A stretch of DNA of 64,000 bases from Advenella mimigardefordensis DPN7 (GCF_000521505.1 NZ_CP003915.1:2480001-2544000); one strand, 5' to 3'; positions 33,973-44,522 are shown, counted from the first letter of the stretch. The notes: generated by a model from the letters alone, not told the origin. Translations and numbers: made by a program.

Positions 33973-35619
33973 ATGAGAATTACCCCTTCCCTCGTTAAGG
34001 ACTGGATTGCGCAACTGGCCCTGATAGCCGGCGTTCTGCTTCTGTCTGTCGCTCCGGCCCATGCGGGCCCGTTAACACCTGCAGATTTGAGTCCGCTTAT
34101 TTCCGGCGCCTATGGGGAGCGCAAAGAAGCCATTGAAAAACTGGTGAATGCCGATCCTGCCATTGCGCAGCCGCTGCTGCAAAGCCTGTCGCAAGGCACC
34201 TTATTGGGCCTTCCCGATGGTCGGGTCGTGATCAAGTCCGATCAGGGGTACACCGACCCCTTAACGGGCGATGCCGTGGCGGCCCCCACGGGTCCCACTC
34301 GTCAACCCGTACTGAACAATGCGCTGCGTCGCGTGATCCAGAATGCACTGGCTTCAATGAGTCTGTTTGCCGAGGATAAAGCTACCCGCCGCATGGCCAT
34401 TGATAACATGTTGAGTCGCCCGGACAGCCTGTCGGCGCAGCAACTGGAACAGGCCATCAAGACAGAAACCGATACAGCACTGAAACAAAAACTCGATACC
34501 CTGCATGCCTTTGCAGTGGCTGCCGATAGCAAGGCGACGCCCGAACAGCGACTGCCGGCCGTGCAATTGCTGGCATCGGTGAATCTGTCTTATGCACGCA
34601 CCGTATTAAACAACATTATTTCCGAAGACAATGATCCCGCAAATGCGCTCTCCGTCGCTGCCACTGAGTCGCTATCGCAAATTGATGCACGGGCACGCAA
34701 TTCGGCGCTTGCCAACAATGCCTTCACAGGCCTGAGCCTGGGTAGTGTCCTGGTGCTGGCGGCACTGGGACTGGCGGTGATCTACGGCCTGATCGGTGTT
34801 ATCAATATGGCGCATGGCGAATTTCTCATGCTTGGTGCCTACGCCACCTATTTAACGCAACGCGCCTTTCAGACGTGGATGCCCCAGTGGTTTGACTACT
34901 ACCTGCTTGCCGCCCTGCCCGTTGCGTTTCTGACGGCCGCAGCGGTGGGCATCGTGATCGAATGGCTGATTATTCGTCATCTGTATGGGCGGCCGCTGGA
35001 AAGCCTGCTGGCCACCTTCGGCGTGAGCCTGCTGATGATGCAGACTGTACGACTGATCTTTGGCGCACAAAATGTAGACGTGACCAACCCCGGCTGGATG
35101 AGTGGTTCCTTTGCGCCGCTTGCAGCGTGGCTGCCGGCTTTCGTGGTGCCTTACAACCGACTCATTATTCTCGCGTTCTCAATTGCAGTTGTGATTTGCC
35201 TGTATCTGGTCCTGAATCGCACACGACTGGGATTGTTTATCCGGGCATGTACCCAGAATCGCACGATGGCTGCTTGCGTAGGCATCCGGACCCGCAAAGT
35301 TGATGCCAGTGCCTTCGCGCTGGGAACAGGTATCGCCGGCCTGGGCGGTGTTGCATTATCACAGATCGGCAATGTGGGACCAGATCTGGGCCAGGCCTAT
35401 GTAATCGACTCATTTATGGCTGTCGTGCTCGGTGGTGTCGGCCAGCTTATCGGCACCGTACTGGGCGCTTTCGGCCTGGGCGTGCTAAGCAAGCTCGGGG
35501 AGCCTTTGCTTGGGCCGGTGCTGGTGAAGATTGTCATCCTGCTGCTGATTGTCGCCTTTATTCAAAAACGTCCCCAGGGCCTGTTTGCCCAGAAAGGCCG
35601 CAGCGCGGTGGAGGCTTAA
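33973..35619 (+). CDS. urtB: Urea ABC transporter, permease UrtB
   Basis: The 548-residue protein combines a signal-like first helix, an N-terminal soluble domain of about 230 residues (GPLTPADLSPLISGAYGERKEAIEKL...) and a branched-chain-type permease domain. The permease part begins around LSLGSVLVLAALGLAVIYGLIGVINMAHGEFLMLGAYATY and includes the EAA-like loop GRPLESLLATFGVSL and FIRACTQNRTMAACVGI. The extra N-terminal domain is usual for proteobacterial UrtB. The ATG at 33973 has GGAAAG just upstream; the longer frame back to 33910 begins in the intergenic gap after urtA. Confidence 0.95.
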   Translation: MRITPSLVKDWIAQLALIAGVLLLSVAPAHAGPLTPADLSPLISGAYGERKEAIEKLVNADPAIAQPLLQSLSQGTLLGLPDGRVVIKSDQGYTDPLTGDAVAAPTGPTRQPVLNNALRRVIQNALASMSLFAEDKATRRMAIDNMLSRPDSLSAQQLEQAIKTETDTALKQKLDTLHAFAVAADSKATPEQRLPAVQLLASVNLSYARTVLNNIISEDNDPANALSVAATESLSQIDARARNSALANNAFTGLSLGSVLVLAALGLAVIYGLIGVINMAHGEFLMLGAYATYLTQRAFQTWMPQWFDYYLLAALPVAFLTAAAVGIVIEWLIIRHLYGRPLESLLATFGVSLLMMQTVRLIFGAQNVDVTNPGWMSGSFAPLAAWLPAFVVPYNRLIILAFSIAVVICLYLVLNRTRLGLFIRACTQNRTMAACVGIRTRKVDASAFALGTGIAGLGGVALSQIGNVGPDLGQAYVIDSFMAVVLGGVGQLIGTVLGAFGLGVLSKLGEPLLGPVLVKIVILLLIVAFIQKRPQGLFAQKGRSAVEA

Positions 35620-35624
35620 CGATC

Positions 35625-36770
35625 ATGACACAATCATTCCAATTAACGATTCCTGAACGGGCGCCGCTATTTTCGCGCGTCGGCTGGCTGACATTATGCG
35701 CAGTCGTGATCGGTGTATTCCTGTTCACTCTGCTAGGCACCCAATGGGCTGCCCCCGACAGTGCCCTGCATATCAGCGACTATACCCTCACACTGGTTGG
35801 CAAGATGCTTTGCTATGCCATCGTAGCGATGTCCCTGAATCTCGTTTGGGGTTACTGCGGTATCCTCAGTCTGGGGCATGGCCTGTATTTTGCGCTGGGA
35901 GGCTACGCCATGGGCATGTATCTGGTGCAGGCGCCCGTACCCGGCCAGGAAACAGCAGGGATGCCCGCCTTTACCTTTCTGCTTAACTGGACCGAACTGC
36001 CCTGGTACTGGACTGGTACCCAGAATCTGTTCTGGGTCATTGCGCTGGCGGCGCTGGTGCCCGGCATTGTGGCCTTCATCTTTGGTTATTTCGCCTTCCG
36101 GTCTCGCATCAAGGGCGTGTATCTGTCCATCATGACGCAGGCGGTAACCTACGCAGCCATGCTCCTGTTCTTTCGCAACGAAACCGGATTCGGTGGCAAC
36201 AACGGCTTTACCGATTTCAAGTCTATTGCCGGCTATTCCATCACCTCCACAGACACACGTACCGTGCTTTTTCTCATCAGTTTTGTCATGCTCATCCTGG
36301 TATTTGTGCTGGTCCAATGGATCATGAAATCCCGCTTCGGTAAAGTGATCACAGCGATCCGCGATAGTGAAAGCCGCGTCATGTTCATCGGATTCAATCC
36401 CTTGCAATACAAACTGGCGATCTGGACACTATCGGCCGCCCTATGCGGGATTGCAGGCGCCTTATATGCGCCGCTGGTGGGTATTATCAATCCGGGTGAA
36501 ATGTCGCCAGTCAATTCAATTGAAATGGTGATCTGGGTAGCCGTCGGCGGTCGCGGGTCACTGGTCGGCAGCATCCTGGGCGTATTCACGGTCAATGGCG
36601 CAAAAACGTTTTTTACCGCCTTCCTGCCGGAATACTGGCTATACATTCTGGGTGGGCTGTTTGTTGTGGTAACCCTGTTTATGCCCAAAGGACTGATCGG
36701 CCTGTTTGCACGCCGCCCACGGTCGCCAAAAGCAGAGTCGACCCCTGCGACTGCCTCGGATGCCATATGA
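35625..36770 (+). CDS. urtC: Urea ABC transporter, permease UrtC
   Basis: The 381-residue membrane protein is the second permease, of LivM type. It has AMSLNLVWGYCGILSLGHGLYFALGGYAMGMY, FFRNETGFGGNNGFTDF and the cytoplasmic loop VITAIRDSESRVMFIGFNPLQYKLAIW followed by WVAVGGRGSLVGSILG. It forms the urea channel with UrtB. It starts 5 bases after urtB and overlaps urtD by 4 bases (ATGA), so the genes are translationally coupled. Confidence 0.95.
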   Translation: MTQSFQLTIPERAPLFSRVGWLTLCAVVIGVFLFTLLGTQWAAPDSALHISDYTLTLVGKMLCYAIVAMSLNLVWGYCGILSLGHGLYFALGGYAMGMYLVQAPVPGQETAGMPAFTFLLNWTELPWYWTGTQNLFWVIALAALVPGIVAFIFGYFAFRSRIKGVYLSIMTQAVTYAAMLLFFRNETGFGGNNGFTDFKSIAGYSITSTDTRTVLFLISFVMLILVFVLVQWIMKSRFGKVITAIRDSESRVMFIGFNPLQYKLAIWTLSAALCGIAGALYAPLVGIINPGEMSPVNSIEMVIWVAVGGRGSLVGSILGVFTVNGAKTFFTAFLPEYWLYILGGLFVVVTLFMPKGLIGLFARRPRSPKAESTPATASDAI

Positions 36771-37615
36771 CTGATATTCATGCTGATACCGCCGGCGCGG
36801 GCGGTCCAATCACCCATCTGGCACATTTTGCCGAGCCCGGAAAAATCGATACCACTCACGGCGTTGTGCTCTATGTCGAAAACCTGACAGTGAGATTTGA
36901 TGCTTTTCGCGCCATCAATGACTTGTCCCTGTACATCAGGGAAGGTGAATTGCGTTGCATTATCGGCCCCAATGGCGCCGGGAAAACCACCTTGATGGAT
37001 GTCATTACCGGCAAGACCGGTCATCGTAACGCCACGATAGAAGGTGAAGTCTATTTGGGCCAGACGCTGAATTTGCTGACCATGCAGGAACCGCAGATTG
37101 CACAATTGGGCATAGGCAGAAAATTCCAGAAGCCGTCGGTGTTCGAGAGCCAGCCCGTATGGGAAAACCTGTATCTGGCCGATGCCGGTGACCGGCGCTG
37201 GCACGCGGCATTAAATGCACGCATCACTGCAGATGTACGTGAGCGTATTGAAAATACGCTAAGCACGATGAAGCTGGAAAGTGTTGCCTATCGTGCTGCG
37301 GGCGAGCTATCACACGGCCAGAAACAGCGCCTGGAGATTGGCATGCTGCTGATGCAAAAACCGGCATTACTGTTGCTGGATGAACCGGTAGCCGGTATGA
37401 CAGATCGGGAAACTGCTGAGCTTGCGGAAATCCTGCAGGGCATTCGCGGCACCTGCTCCATTGTCGTGGTGGAACATGATATGGGCTTTGTTTCAAGCCT
37501 GGCTGGCGATCAGGGTACTGTGACCGTCCTGGCTGCCGGCACCGTACTGGCTCAGGGCACCATGCAGCAGGTACAGCAGGATCCGCAAGTTATTGAATCC
37601 TATCTCGGCCGCTAA
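36767..37615 (+). CDS. urtD: Urea ABC transporter, ATPase UrtD
   Basis: The 282-residue ATPase is of the LivG type: Walker A GPNGAGKTTLMDVITGKTG, signature ELSHGQKQRLEIGMLLMQ and Walker B PALLLLDEPVAGMTD. It powers urea uptake together with UrtE. The N-terminal 40 residues before the ABC domain are a variable extension. It overlaps urtC by 4 bases and is 16 bases from urtE. Confidence 0.95.
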   Translation: MTDIHADTAGAGGPITHLAHFAEPGKIDTTHGVVLYVENLTVRFDAFRAINDLSLYIREGELRCIIGPNGAGKTTLMDVITGKTGHRNATIEGEVYLGQTLNLLTMQEPQIAQLGIGRKFQKPSVFESQPVWENLYLADAGDRRWHAALNARITADVRERIENTLSTMKLESVAYRAAGELSHGQKQRLEIGMLLMQKPALLLLDEPVAGMTDRETAELAEILQGIRGTCSIVVVEHDMGFVSSLAGDQGTVTVLAAGTVLAQGTMQQVQQDPQVIESYLGR

Positions 37616-37631
37616 TCAAGGAACACGCATC

Positions 37632-38327
37632 ATGCAGCTCAGCGTACAAAACGTCAATCAATACTATGGCGGCAGCCATATTCTCCGTGATATTTCATTT
37701 GAAATAAAGGCCAATGCCCTGACCGCCCTGCTCGGTCGCAACGGCGCCGGCAAAACCACTTTGTTGCGTAGTCTGCTTGGCGTTGTACCTATTCGTGACG
37801 GACAGATTCGCTATGCCGGCAAGGATATCAGTCAAATGGGAACAGCCAGCCGGATTGCACAAGGCATCGGCTATGTGCCCCAGGGTCGTGAGATTTTTCC
37901 ACGCCTAAGTGTTAAAGAAAACCTGCTGGTCGGCGCCGCTACACTCAAACAGCCCAAAGGCATTCCGGCATATATCTATCAACTTTTCCCTGTGCTTAAG
38001 GAAATGGAACACCGTAACGGCGGCGATCTTTCGGGTGGGCAGCAACAACAGCTGGCCATTGGCCGCGCACTCATGGGGCAGCCAAAGTTGCTGATTCTGG
38101 ATGAACCCACTGAAGGGATCCAGCCCAATATCATCCAGCATATCGGACGCACCCTCAAATCGCTGGTGACCGATCATGGCATCACTGTGCTGCTGGTTGA
38201 ACAATATCTTGATTTCGTCAAAAGCATCGCCGACGACTACCTGGTCATGAACCGAGGCGTCATTATTGCCAGCGGCAAAGGCGCCAATATCGATGCTGAT
38301 GGCATCGAACGCCACATCAGCGTGTAG
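37632..38327 (+). CDS. urtE: Urea ABC transporter, ATPase UrtE
   Basis: The 231-residue ATPase is of the LivF type: Walker A GRNGAGKTTLLRSLLG, GYVPQGREIFPRLSVKENL, signature LSGGQQQQLAIGRALMG and Walker B LLILDEPTEGIQPN. The ATG at 37632 begins MQLSVQNVNQYYGGSHIL, the family N-terminus; an in-frame start 39 bases earlier would overlap urtD. The ureD gene follows after 8 bases, joining transport and urease in one transcript. Confidence 0.95.
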   Translation: MQLSVQNVNQYYGGSHILRDISFEIKANALTALLGRNGAGKTTLLRSLLGVVPIRDGQIRYAGKDISQMGTASRIAQGIGYVPQGREIFPRLSVKENLLVGAATLKQPKGIPAYIYQLFPVLKEMEHRNGGDLSGGQQQQLAIGRALMGQPKLLILDEPTEGIQPNIIQHIGRTLKSLVTDHGITVLLVEQYLDFVKSIADDYLVMNRGVIIASGKGANIDADGIERHISV

Positions 38328-38335
38328 CCTGCGTT

Positions 38336-39196
38336 ATGTCAGTTGTTATGGAAACGGAACAGTGGACGGCAGATCTGGCGCTGGCATTTTCGCGCCAGTC
38401 CACCGGGCGCAGTGCCCTGACCCGCAATATTCACAGCGGCCCATTGCTGGTGCAGAAACCGCTGTACCCGGAAGGGCCGGCAGTGTGCCATGCGACGCTA
38501 TTGCATCCGCCATCAGGTATTGCCGGTGGCGACGAGCTGAACATTGCCGTCACCGTCCATGAAGCGGCCCATGCGGTACTCACAACGCCCGGCGCGACGC
38601 GCTGGTACAAAGCCAACGGCAAACCGGCAAACCAGACGGTAACACTAAGCGTGGAAGCGACGGCCAGACTGGATTGGCTGCCACTGGAAAATCTGATCTT
38701 TGAACAGGCTCAGGCCAGCAACGACACCCATATCCACCTCTCCGCCGGGGCGCAGGCTATCGGCTGGGACAGCTACCAGCTGGGCAGCGTCGCGGCGCAG
38801 GGACACTGGCTGGCGGGCAGAATAAGCATTCACTCCAGCCTGCACTACGATGGCAAACTGGTCTGGACAGAAGCGGGCCAGGTTGACGCACAGCATCCCA
38901 TTCGGCATCGAGGCCCCGGTCTTGCCGGTTTTCCGATCATGGCCACTGTCTGGAGCGTGGGTCCCGCTATTGGTACCGATCACATGGAGCGACTCACCGG
39001 CAGTCTGCCGTGGACCGACAGCCTGCGCGCGGGCGCCAGCCAGATGTCACTCGACGCAAGCACCAGCCTGATTGTGGTGCGCCTGCTGGGTACGCATGCT
39101 GAAGCAGTCAGACATTTAATGATTGCGTGCTGGCAGCAGTTGCGCCCCCTGCATCTGGGCGTTGCTGCACGCCCTCTAAGGCTCTGGTCCACCTGA
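38336..39196 (+). CDS. ureD: Urease accessory protein UreD (UreH)
   Basis: The 286-residue protein is a scaffold that binds apo-urease and, with UreF and UreG, delivers nickel. Visible family features are LHPPSGIAGGDELNIAVTVHEAAHAVLTTPGATRWYK and DWLPLENLIFEQA. It starts 8 bases after urtE; a second ATG four codons in (38348) is also possible. UreD is normally the first urease gene in betaproteobacteria, as here. Confidence 0.93.
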   Translation: MSVVMETEQWTADLALAFSRQSTGRSALTRNIHSGPLLVQKPLYPEGPAVCHATLLHPPSGIAGGDELNIAVTVHEAAHAVLTTPGATRWYKANGKPANQTVTLSVEATARLDWLPLENLIFEQAQASNDTHIHLSAGAQAIGWDSYQLGSVAAQGHWLAGRISIHSSLHYDGKLVWTEAGQVDAQHPIRHRGPGLAGFPIMATVWSVGPAIGTDHMERLTGSLPWTDSLRAGASQMSLDASTSLIVVRLLGTHAEAVRHLMIACWQQLRPLHLGVAARPLRLWST

Positions 39197-39244
39197 CCGG
39201 ATCAGCCGACACGACTATTTCACAATGCAATTGCGGAGAACAAC

Positions 39245-39547
39245 ATGGATCTGACCCCAAGAGAAAAAGACAAGCTGCTGGTCTTTACCGCAGCGCTGCT
39301 GGCAGAGCGCCGTCGCAGCCGGGGCCTCAAACTCAATTACCCCGAATCGGTCGCCCTCATCAGCGCCACACTGCTGGAAGGCGCCCGCGACGGTAAGACC
39401 GTTGCACAACTTATGTATGAAGGCACGCAAGTGCTGACACGCGACGAAGTGATGGAAGGTGTGCCGGAAATGATTCCGGACATCCAGATTGAAGCCACTT
39501 TCGAGGACGGCACCAAACTGGTCACTGTCCATCATCCCATTGTCTGA
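39245..39547 (+). CDS. ureA: Urease gamma subunit
   Basis: The 100-residue structural subunit matches UreA along its whole length: [40 protein letters not shown] and [27 protein letters not shown]. It forms the (alpha-beta-gamma)3 enzyme with UreB and UreC. It is preceded by GGAGAA 7 bases before the start. Confidence 0.97.
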   Translation: MDLTPREKDKLLVFTAALLAERRRSRGLKLNYPESVALISATLLEGARDGKTVAQLMYEGTQVLTRDEVMEGVPEMIPDIQIEATFEDGTKLVTVHHPIV

Positions 39548-39614
39548 ATACGAACCGCAGCACTCTGTCACGAGCCTGCCCCTGAACCTGATTTTTGATA
39601 CGAAGGAAAACGCC

Positions 39615-40232
39615 ATGTTTCATCTCCCTACCCTCCCTCAGCACAAAAAGTGGGCAGCGCTTGCGTTGCTGAGTCTGGCGCAGCCGGTGCTGGCTCATCC
39701 AGGCCATCCTGAACACACCGATACTCTGTCCATGCTGGCAGACGGGCTGCTGCATCCGCTCACCGGTCCCGATCATCTGCTGGCCATGCTCGCCGTGGGC
39801 GTCTGGAGTGCCCTGGTGTACCCGTCTATCAAGCGCGCCACTGCCCTCCCTCTGGCGTTTTCAACCATCCTTCTGCTCGGTGCACTGCTGGGCATGGCGG
39901 GCCTATCCATTCCGCTGGTTGAACCGCTGATTATGGCTTCGCTACTGGTGCTGGGCCTGATGCTCGCCGGCATGGCCAAACTGCCGCTTCCCCTGGGTGC
40001 CGCACTGGTCGCAGTCTTTGCTTTCTTTCACGGTGCCGCACATGGAATGGAACTGCCCGAGGGCGGAGCGGCCTTTCTGTTTGTTCTGGGCTTTATGGTG
40101 TCCACCCTGCTGATTCACTGCATCGGTATGGTTGCCGGCGCGATACTGACTCAGCGTCATGCCTGGCCGGCCAGGCTGGCCGGTGCGGGTATTGCTTCAT
40201 ACGGAGCGATATTGATGCTGGCCGGTCACTAA
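39615..40232 (+). CDS. ureJ: HupE/UreJ family nickel permease
   Basis: The 205-residue membrane protein has a signal-like first segment (ending VLAHPGHPEH), then about six hydrophobic helices. The HupE/UreJ hallmarks are LLHPLTGPDHLLAMLAVGVW and AFFHGAAHGMELP, whose histidines and Asp probably bind nickel. It is placed between ureA and ureB. The ATG at 39615 is preceded by AAGGAAA and gives the signal peptide; the longer frame back to 39489 overlaps ureA out of frame. Confidence 0.92.
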   Translation: MFHLPTLPQHKKWAALALLSLAQPVLAHPGHPEHTDTLSMLADGLLHPLTGPDHLLAMLAVGVWSALVYPSIKRATALPLAFSTILLLGALLGMAGLSIPLVEPLIMASLLVLGLMLAGMAKLPLPLGAALVAVFAFFHGAAHGMELPEGGAAFLFVLGFMVSTLLIHCIGMVAGAILTQRHAWPARLAGAGIASYGAILMLAGH

Positions 40233-40247
40233 GCGTGGAGATACATC

Positions 40248-40556
40248 ATGATTCCTGGTGAAATTATCGCCGCTGATGGCGACATAGAAATCAACACGGG
40301 ACGCGCCACCCTTGTTCTGGAAGTAACCAACACCGGCGATCGCCCGGTTCAGGTTGGATCACATTACCATTTTGCCGAAACCAATGCGGCGCTGCTGTTT
40401 GACCGCCAGCGGGCCCGGGGGTATCGCTTAAATATTGTTGCCGGAACTGCCGTGCGCTTCGAGCCGGGTCAGGTCCGTACCGTGCAACTGGTTGCCCTGG
40501 CGGGTGACCGGCGCGTCTTCGGCTTTACGGGTAGCGTCATGGGAGCGCTGGAATGA
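40248..40556 (+). CDS. ureB: Urease beta subunit
   Basis: The 102-residue structural subunit has the family core [40 protein letters not shown] and [27 protein letters not shown]. It is separate from UreA, unlike the fused forms in Helicobacter. It overlaps ureC by 4 bases (ATGA). Confidence 0.97.
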   Translation: MIPGEIIAADGDIEINTGRATLVLEVTNTGDRPVQVGSHYHFAETNAALLFDRQRARGYRLNIVAGTAVRFEPGQVRTVQLVALAGDRRVFGFTGSVMGALE

Positions 40557-42268
40557 CAAGCATATCAAGACAGGCCTATGCCGAAATTTTTGGTCCTACG
40601 GTTGCCAACGACGTGGCCGATCGCGTCCGGCTTGCAGATACAGGGCTGATTGTGGAAGTGGAACAGGACTTCACCATCTTCGGTGAAGAAGTCAAATTTG
40701 GTGGTGGTAAAGTCATTCGCGACGGCATGGGACAAAGCCAGCGCTGTACGGCAGACTGCGCCGATACCGTCATCACCAACGCACTGATCATTGATGCTGT
40801 CACCGGTATTGTCAAAGCGGATATCGGCATCAAAAACGGCCATATCACGGGTATCGGCAAAGCCGGCAACCCTGACATCCAGCCCGGCGTTACCATCGTT
40901 ATCGGCCCCGGTACCGAAATTATTGCTGCCGAAGGCTTTATCGTTACCGCTGGCGGCATCGATACCCACATTCACTTTATCTGCCCGCAACAGATCGAAG
41001 AGGCAATCTCGTCGGGTATCACAACCATGATTGGCGGCGGCACCGGCCCCGCTACCGGCACGTTCGCGACCACCTGCACCCCGGGACCGTGGCATATCCA
41101 TGCCATGCTTGGCGCCACCGATGCCTTTGCGATGAATATCGGGCTGCTTGGCAAAGGCAATGCCAGCGCTGCAGAACCGCTACTGGAACAGATACAGGCC
41201 GGTGCGCTTGGCCTGAAACTGCATGAAGACTGGGGCACCACCCCACAAGCCATTGATACGTGTCTGAGTGTGGCCGACCAAACCGATACGCAAGTAGCCA
41301 TTCACAGCGATACCCTGAACGAATCGGGGTTTGTCGAAGCAACTCTGGCTGCCTTCAAGGGACGCACCATCCATACCTTCCATACCGAAGGCGCGGGCGG
41401 CGGTCATGCGCCCGATATTATTCGCGCCGCTGGCATACCCAATGTGCTGCCCGCCTCTACCAACCCCACCATGCCGTTCACCCATAATACGATTGACGAG
41501 CATCTGGACATGCTGATGGTTTGCCATCATCTGGATGCATCCATCGCCGAAGATCTGGCCTTTGCCGAAAGCCGCATTCGTCGGGAAACCATCGCGGCAG
41601 AAGACATTCTGCACGACCTTGGCGCCTTTTCGATCATGAGTTCCGACTCACAGGCCATGGGACGGGTGGGCGAAGTGATTCTGCGTACCTGGCAGACCGC
41701 CGACAAAATGAAGCAACAGCGCGGCAGCCTGGAGCAAGACTCCAGCCGTTCCGACAATAACCGCGTCAAACGCTTCATCGCCAAATACACCATCAATCCG
41801 GCGATTGCACATGGCATCGCCCATAAGGTCGGCTCCCTACAAAGCGGCAAACTGGCCGATCTTGTTTTGTGGCGACCCGCATTCTTTGGCGTCAAGCCCA
41901 GCCTGATTGTGAAAGGCGGCATGATTGCTCACGCCGTCATGGGCGATCCGAATGCGTCCATCCCTACGCCACAACCGGTGCACTATCGGAAAATGTTCGG
42001 CTCCTTCGGACGCGCGCTGAATACATCGCTGGCCTTTGTGTCCCAGGCCGGGCTGGACAACCCGGCCGTGCATGCCCTGGGCCTGCAAAAAACGCTCTGT
42101 GCCGTCAGCGGCTGCCGCAATATTGGCAAGCGCGATATGGTGCGCAATGACTGGCTACCCGATATCCGGGTTGATCCGCAAACCTATCAGGTGTTTGCCG
42201 ATGGCCAGCTCCTGCGTTGCGAACCGGCAAAAACCTTGCCCATGTCGCAGCGCTACTTTCTATTCTGA
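40553..42268 (+). CDS. ureC: Urease alpha subunit (catalytic)
   Basis: The 571-residue nickel amidohydrolase splits urea into ammonia and carbamate. All active-site residues are visible. His139 and His141 are in DTHIHFICP, and the carbamylated Lys222 with His224 in [10 protein letters not shown]. The next nickel His is in [12 protein letters not shown], then [16 protein letters not shown], the flap MVCHHLD and the nickel Asp in [14 protein letters not shown]. Numbering is offset by about five from Klebsiella UreC. The enzyme should be functional once nickel is inserted by UreDEFG. Confidence 0.98.
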   Translation: MTSISRQAYAEIFGPTVANDVADRVRLADTGLIVEVEQDFTIFGEEVKFGGGKVIRDGMGQSQRCTADCADTVITNALIIDAVTGIVKADIGIKNGHITGIGKAGNPDIQPGVTIVIGPGTEIIAAEGFIVTAGGIDTHIHFICPQQIEEAISSGITTMIGGGTGPATGTFATTCTPGPWHIHAMLGATDAFAMNIGLLGKGNASAAEPLLEQIQAGALGLKLHEDWGTTPQAIDTCLSVADQTDTQVAIHSDTLNESGFVEATLAAFKGRTIHTFHTEGAGGGHAPDIIRAAGIPNVLPASTNPTMPFTHNTIDEHLDMLMVCHHLDASIAEDLAFAESRIRRETIAAEDILHDLGAFSIMSSDSQAMGRVGEVILRTWQTADKMKQQRGSLEQDSSRSDNNRVKRFIAKYTINPAIAHGIAHKVGSLQSGKLADLVLWRPAFFGVKPSLIVKGGMIAHAVMGDPNASIPTPQPVHYRKMFGSFGRALNTSLAFVSQAGLDNPAVHALGLQKTLCAVSGCRNIGKRDMVRNDWLPDIRVDPQTYQVFADGQLLRCEPAKTLPMSQRYFLF

Positions 42269-42300
42269 TATTTCACTCATGATCCTGGAGCCTCTTTGAG

Positions 42301-43086
42301 ATGACGCGTACTGTACAGAAAATCCTGCGCCACAGCGGCCTTTCGGGCACGCTGCTCGCCCGTGCACCCGTAGCGCACATGACATTTGAACAGCGACGCC
42401 GCAGTCGCCAGCTAGTGACACTGGAAAATGGCGAGCCAATCCGCCTGATCATCACCCGAGGTGAAGTCCTGCAACCGGGTGACGCGCTCGTTGCTGACGA
42501 TGGCGGCATTATTGCGGTGCAGGCTCAACCGGAGCAACTACTGCGGGTACAGGCCGATACTCCAATAGATCTGGCACGCGCCGCCTATCATCTGGGCAAT
42601 CGCCATGTCATGCTTGAAGTTGGCGCAGACTATCTGCAATTGGCATACGATCCGGTTCTGGCGCAAATGCTCGATCGCCTGGGTGTTCACACATCCATAG
42701 TTGAACAGCCTTTCAATCCGGAAACCGGCGCGTATGGCGGTGGCCATAAACACGGCCATGATGAAACGTTTGAAGAGGACTATTCACTGGCACAGGCCGC
42801 ATATCATGCTCATGATCTCGACGCTGCGAGTGACCATGATCATCGTCATCATAACCCTCATGATCATCCCCATGATCATCCTGATGCTCATGGCCATGCT
42901 CATCAGCTTGCAACCGGTGACCGGCCAGACCATACGCACTCGCCTCACTCGAAACAAGGCCATCACAAACATGTTCACGGTCACATCGACAGTACGCAGA
43001 AATCGCAACACAACGATCACAACTGTGAAGAAGGCAGCGCATTGCATCCGTCCCTGAACCCGACGCCTGCACATCCGGGCCGATAA
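42301..43086 (+). CDS. ureE: Urease accessory protein UreE with long His-rich tail
   Basis: The 261-residue nickel metallochaperone has the standard two domains (residues 1-145: peptide-binding part, then LARAAYHLGNRHVMLEVGADYLQLAYDPVL and the dimer-site MLDRLGVHTSIVEQPFNPETGAYGGG). The C-terminal extension of about 110 residues contains roughly 28 histidines, arranged as HDHP and HGHAH units. Klebsiella UreE is about 158 residues with a far shorter His tail. The extension probably stores nickel. Its CAT-GAT codon repeats are prone to slippage. Confidence 0.95.
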   Translation: MTRTVQKILRHSGLSGTLLARAPVAHMTFEQRRRSRQLVTLENGEPIRLIITRGEVLQPGDALVADDGGIIAVQAQPEQLLRVQADTPIDLARAAYHLGNRHVMLEVGADYLQLAYDPVLAQMLDRLGVHTSIVEQPFNPETGAYGGGHKHGHDETFEEDYSLAQAAYHAHDLDAASDHDHRHHNPHDHPHDHPDAHGHAHQLATGDRPDHTHSPHSKQGHHKHVHGHIDSTQKSQHNDHNCEEGSALHPSLNPTPAHPGR

Positions 43087-43096
43087 CCCATCCATC

Positions 43097-43786
43097 ATGA
43101 CACCTGCCCAATACGCACAATTGATGCGTCTGTCTTCCCCTGCTCTGCCTGTCGGTGGCTTCAGCTATTCTCAGGGGCTGGAGTCCGCCGTCGAGCTGGG
43201 CATCGTAAAAAATGAGGCTGATGCCGGTCAGTGGATCGAAGAGACGCTGCACACGGTGATGACTGGCTGCGACGCTGTTATCTGGATAGTGCTGTCCCGT
43301 GCGTGGCGCCTGCAGGATTTCAATGTCATCCGCCAGTGGAACCAGTGGTATTACGCCAGTCGCGAAACGGCCGAAGCCCGCGCCGAAACCACTCAGATGG
43401 GTATTTCGCTGATCAACCTAATCGGTGCCCTGCAATGGGCCTCCGGAAACGAATATACCCTGCTCACGAAACTGGACGCCCCCTGCTTTCCGACTGTCCA
43501 CGCCTGTGCCGTCGCCGCCCTGAAGCTGCCTGAAGAAGCCGGCGTCACTGCTCTGTTATTTGCCTGGGTGGAAAATCAGGTGATGGCAGCAATCAGAACC
43601 ATTCCACTGGGCCAGACGGCAGGACAACGCCTGCTCTCGGCGCTGATTCCTCAACTGGATCTCGCGGTACGCGCCGCCCAAAACATGGCGAGCCAAACGC
43701 CACCCGCCATCCGTACCCTTGCCCCACAGTATGCCGTGGTGGCAGCTCGCCACGAAAGCCAGTTCTCCAGGCTGTTCCGATCATGA
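43097..43786 (+). CDS. ureF: Urease accessory protein UreF
   Basis: The 229-residue all-helical protein has the family block [43 protein letters not shown]. It also has the later [11 protein letters not shown] and [28 protein letters not shown]. UreF bridges UreD and UreG and controls GTP hydrolysis during nickel insertion. It lies 10 bases after ureE; the two are separate genes, not the ureEF fusion seen in some Bordetella. Confidence 0.95.
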   Translation: MTPAQYAQLMRLSSPALPVGGFSYSQGLESAVELGIVKNEADAGQWIEETLHTVMTGCDAVIWIVLSRAWRLQDFNVIRQWNQWYYASRETAEARAETTQMGISLINLIGALQWASGNEYTLLTKLDAPCFPTVHACAVAALKLPEEAGVTALLFAWVENQVMAAIRTIPLGQTAGQRLLSALIPQLDLAVRAAQNMASQTPPAIRTLAPQYAVVAARHESQFSRLFRS

Positions 43787-43892
43787 GACGCCCGCGCGAT
43801 GTCTGTTCTTTGTCGACGGTCAAAAACCATGGTTACATGACAGCCAACCCTTCAAACAATCAATCCTGGATCAGGATAAAAGGATATACCCG

Positions 43893-44522
43893 ATGAACAC
43901 TCCCAACAGAACCAAAACACTGCCGGCACTGCGCGTTGGCATCGGTGGACCCGTGGGGTCGGGCAAAACCACGCTGCTCGAAGTGTTGTGCAAGAAGATG
44001 GGCGCAAGTTATGATCTTGTCGCGATTACCAACGACATCTATACCAAGGAAGATCAACGCCTGCTGACCGTATCGGGTGCCCTGCCCCCGGAACGCATTA
44101 TGGGTGTCGAAACCGGCGGCTGTCCGCATACAGCGATCCGTGAAGATGCCTCTATTAATCTGCGTGCGATTGATCAGATGCTGCAGCGTTTTCCGCAGGC
44201 CGACATCGTGTTTATCGAATCCGGTGGAGACAATCTGGCAGCCACCTTCAGCCCGGAACTCTCGGATTTAACGATTTATGTGATTGATGTTGCGGGCGGA
44301 GAAAAAATCCCCCGCAAGGGCGGCCCCGGCATCACCAAATCTGATCTGCTGATTATCAACAAAACCGACCTGGCGCCGTATGTGGGTGCCTCGCTTGACA
44401 TCATGCGTCAGGACACCGAACGCATGCGCCAGAATCGGCCATTTGTGATGTGCAATATGAAAACCGGCGATGGAATCGATGCCATCATTCAATTTATTGA
44501 AAAAGCCGGCATGCTGGTCTGA
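43893..44522 (+). CDS. ureG: Urease accessory GTPase UreG
   Basis: The 209-residue SIMIBI GTPase has the P-loop [19 protein letters not shown], the nickel-binding CPH in [13 protein letters not shown], the switch [17 protein letters not shown] and the base-recognition [11 protein letters not shown]. It couples GTP hydrolysis to nickel delivery. The ATG at 43893 follows AAAGGATA; the longer frame back into ureF is out of register with the family. The gap from ureF is 106 bases, the largest between ureA and ureG in the operon. Confidence 0.97.
   Translation: MNTPNRTKTLPALRVGIGGPVGSGKTTLLEVLCKKMGASYDLVAITNDIYTKEDQRLLTVSGALPPERIMGVETGGCPHTAIREDASINLRAIDQMLQRFPQADIVFIESGGDNLAATFSPELSDLTIYVIDVAGGEKIPRKGGPGITKSDLLIINKTDLAPYVGASLDIMRQDTERMRQNRPFVMCNMKTGDGIDAIIQFIEKAGMLV

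Noticed and set aside
42701..43057. Met/Ile-rich ORF overlapping ureE
   Set aside because: Frame-shifted reading of the His tail codons (CAT-GAT), with no independent support.
42301..43786. Fused ureEF gene
   Set aside because: ureE ends at 43086 with a stop and ureF begins separately at 43097; two genes.
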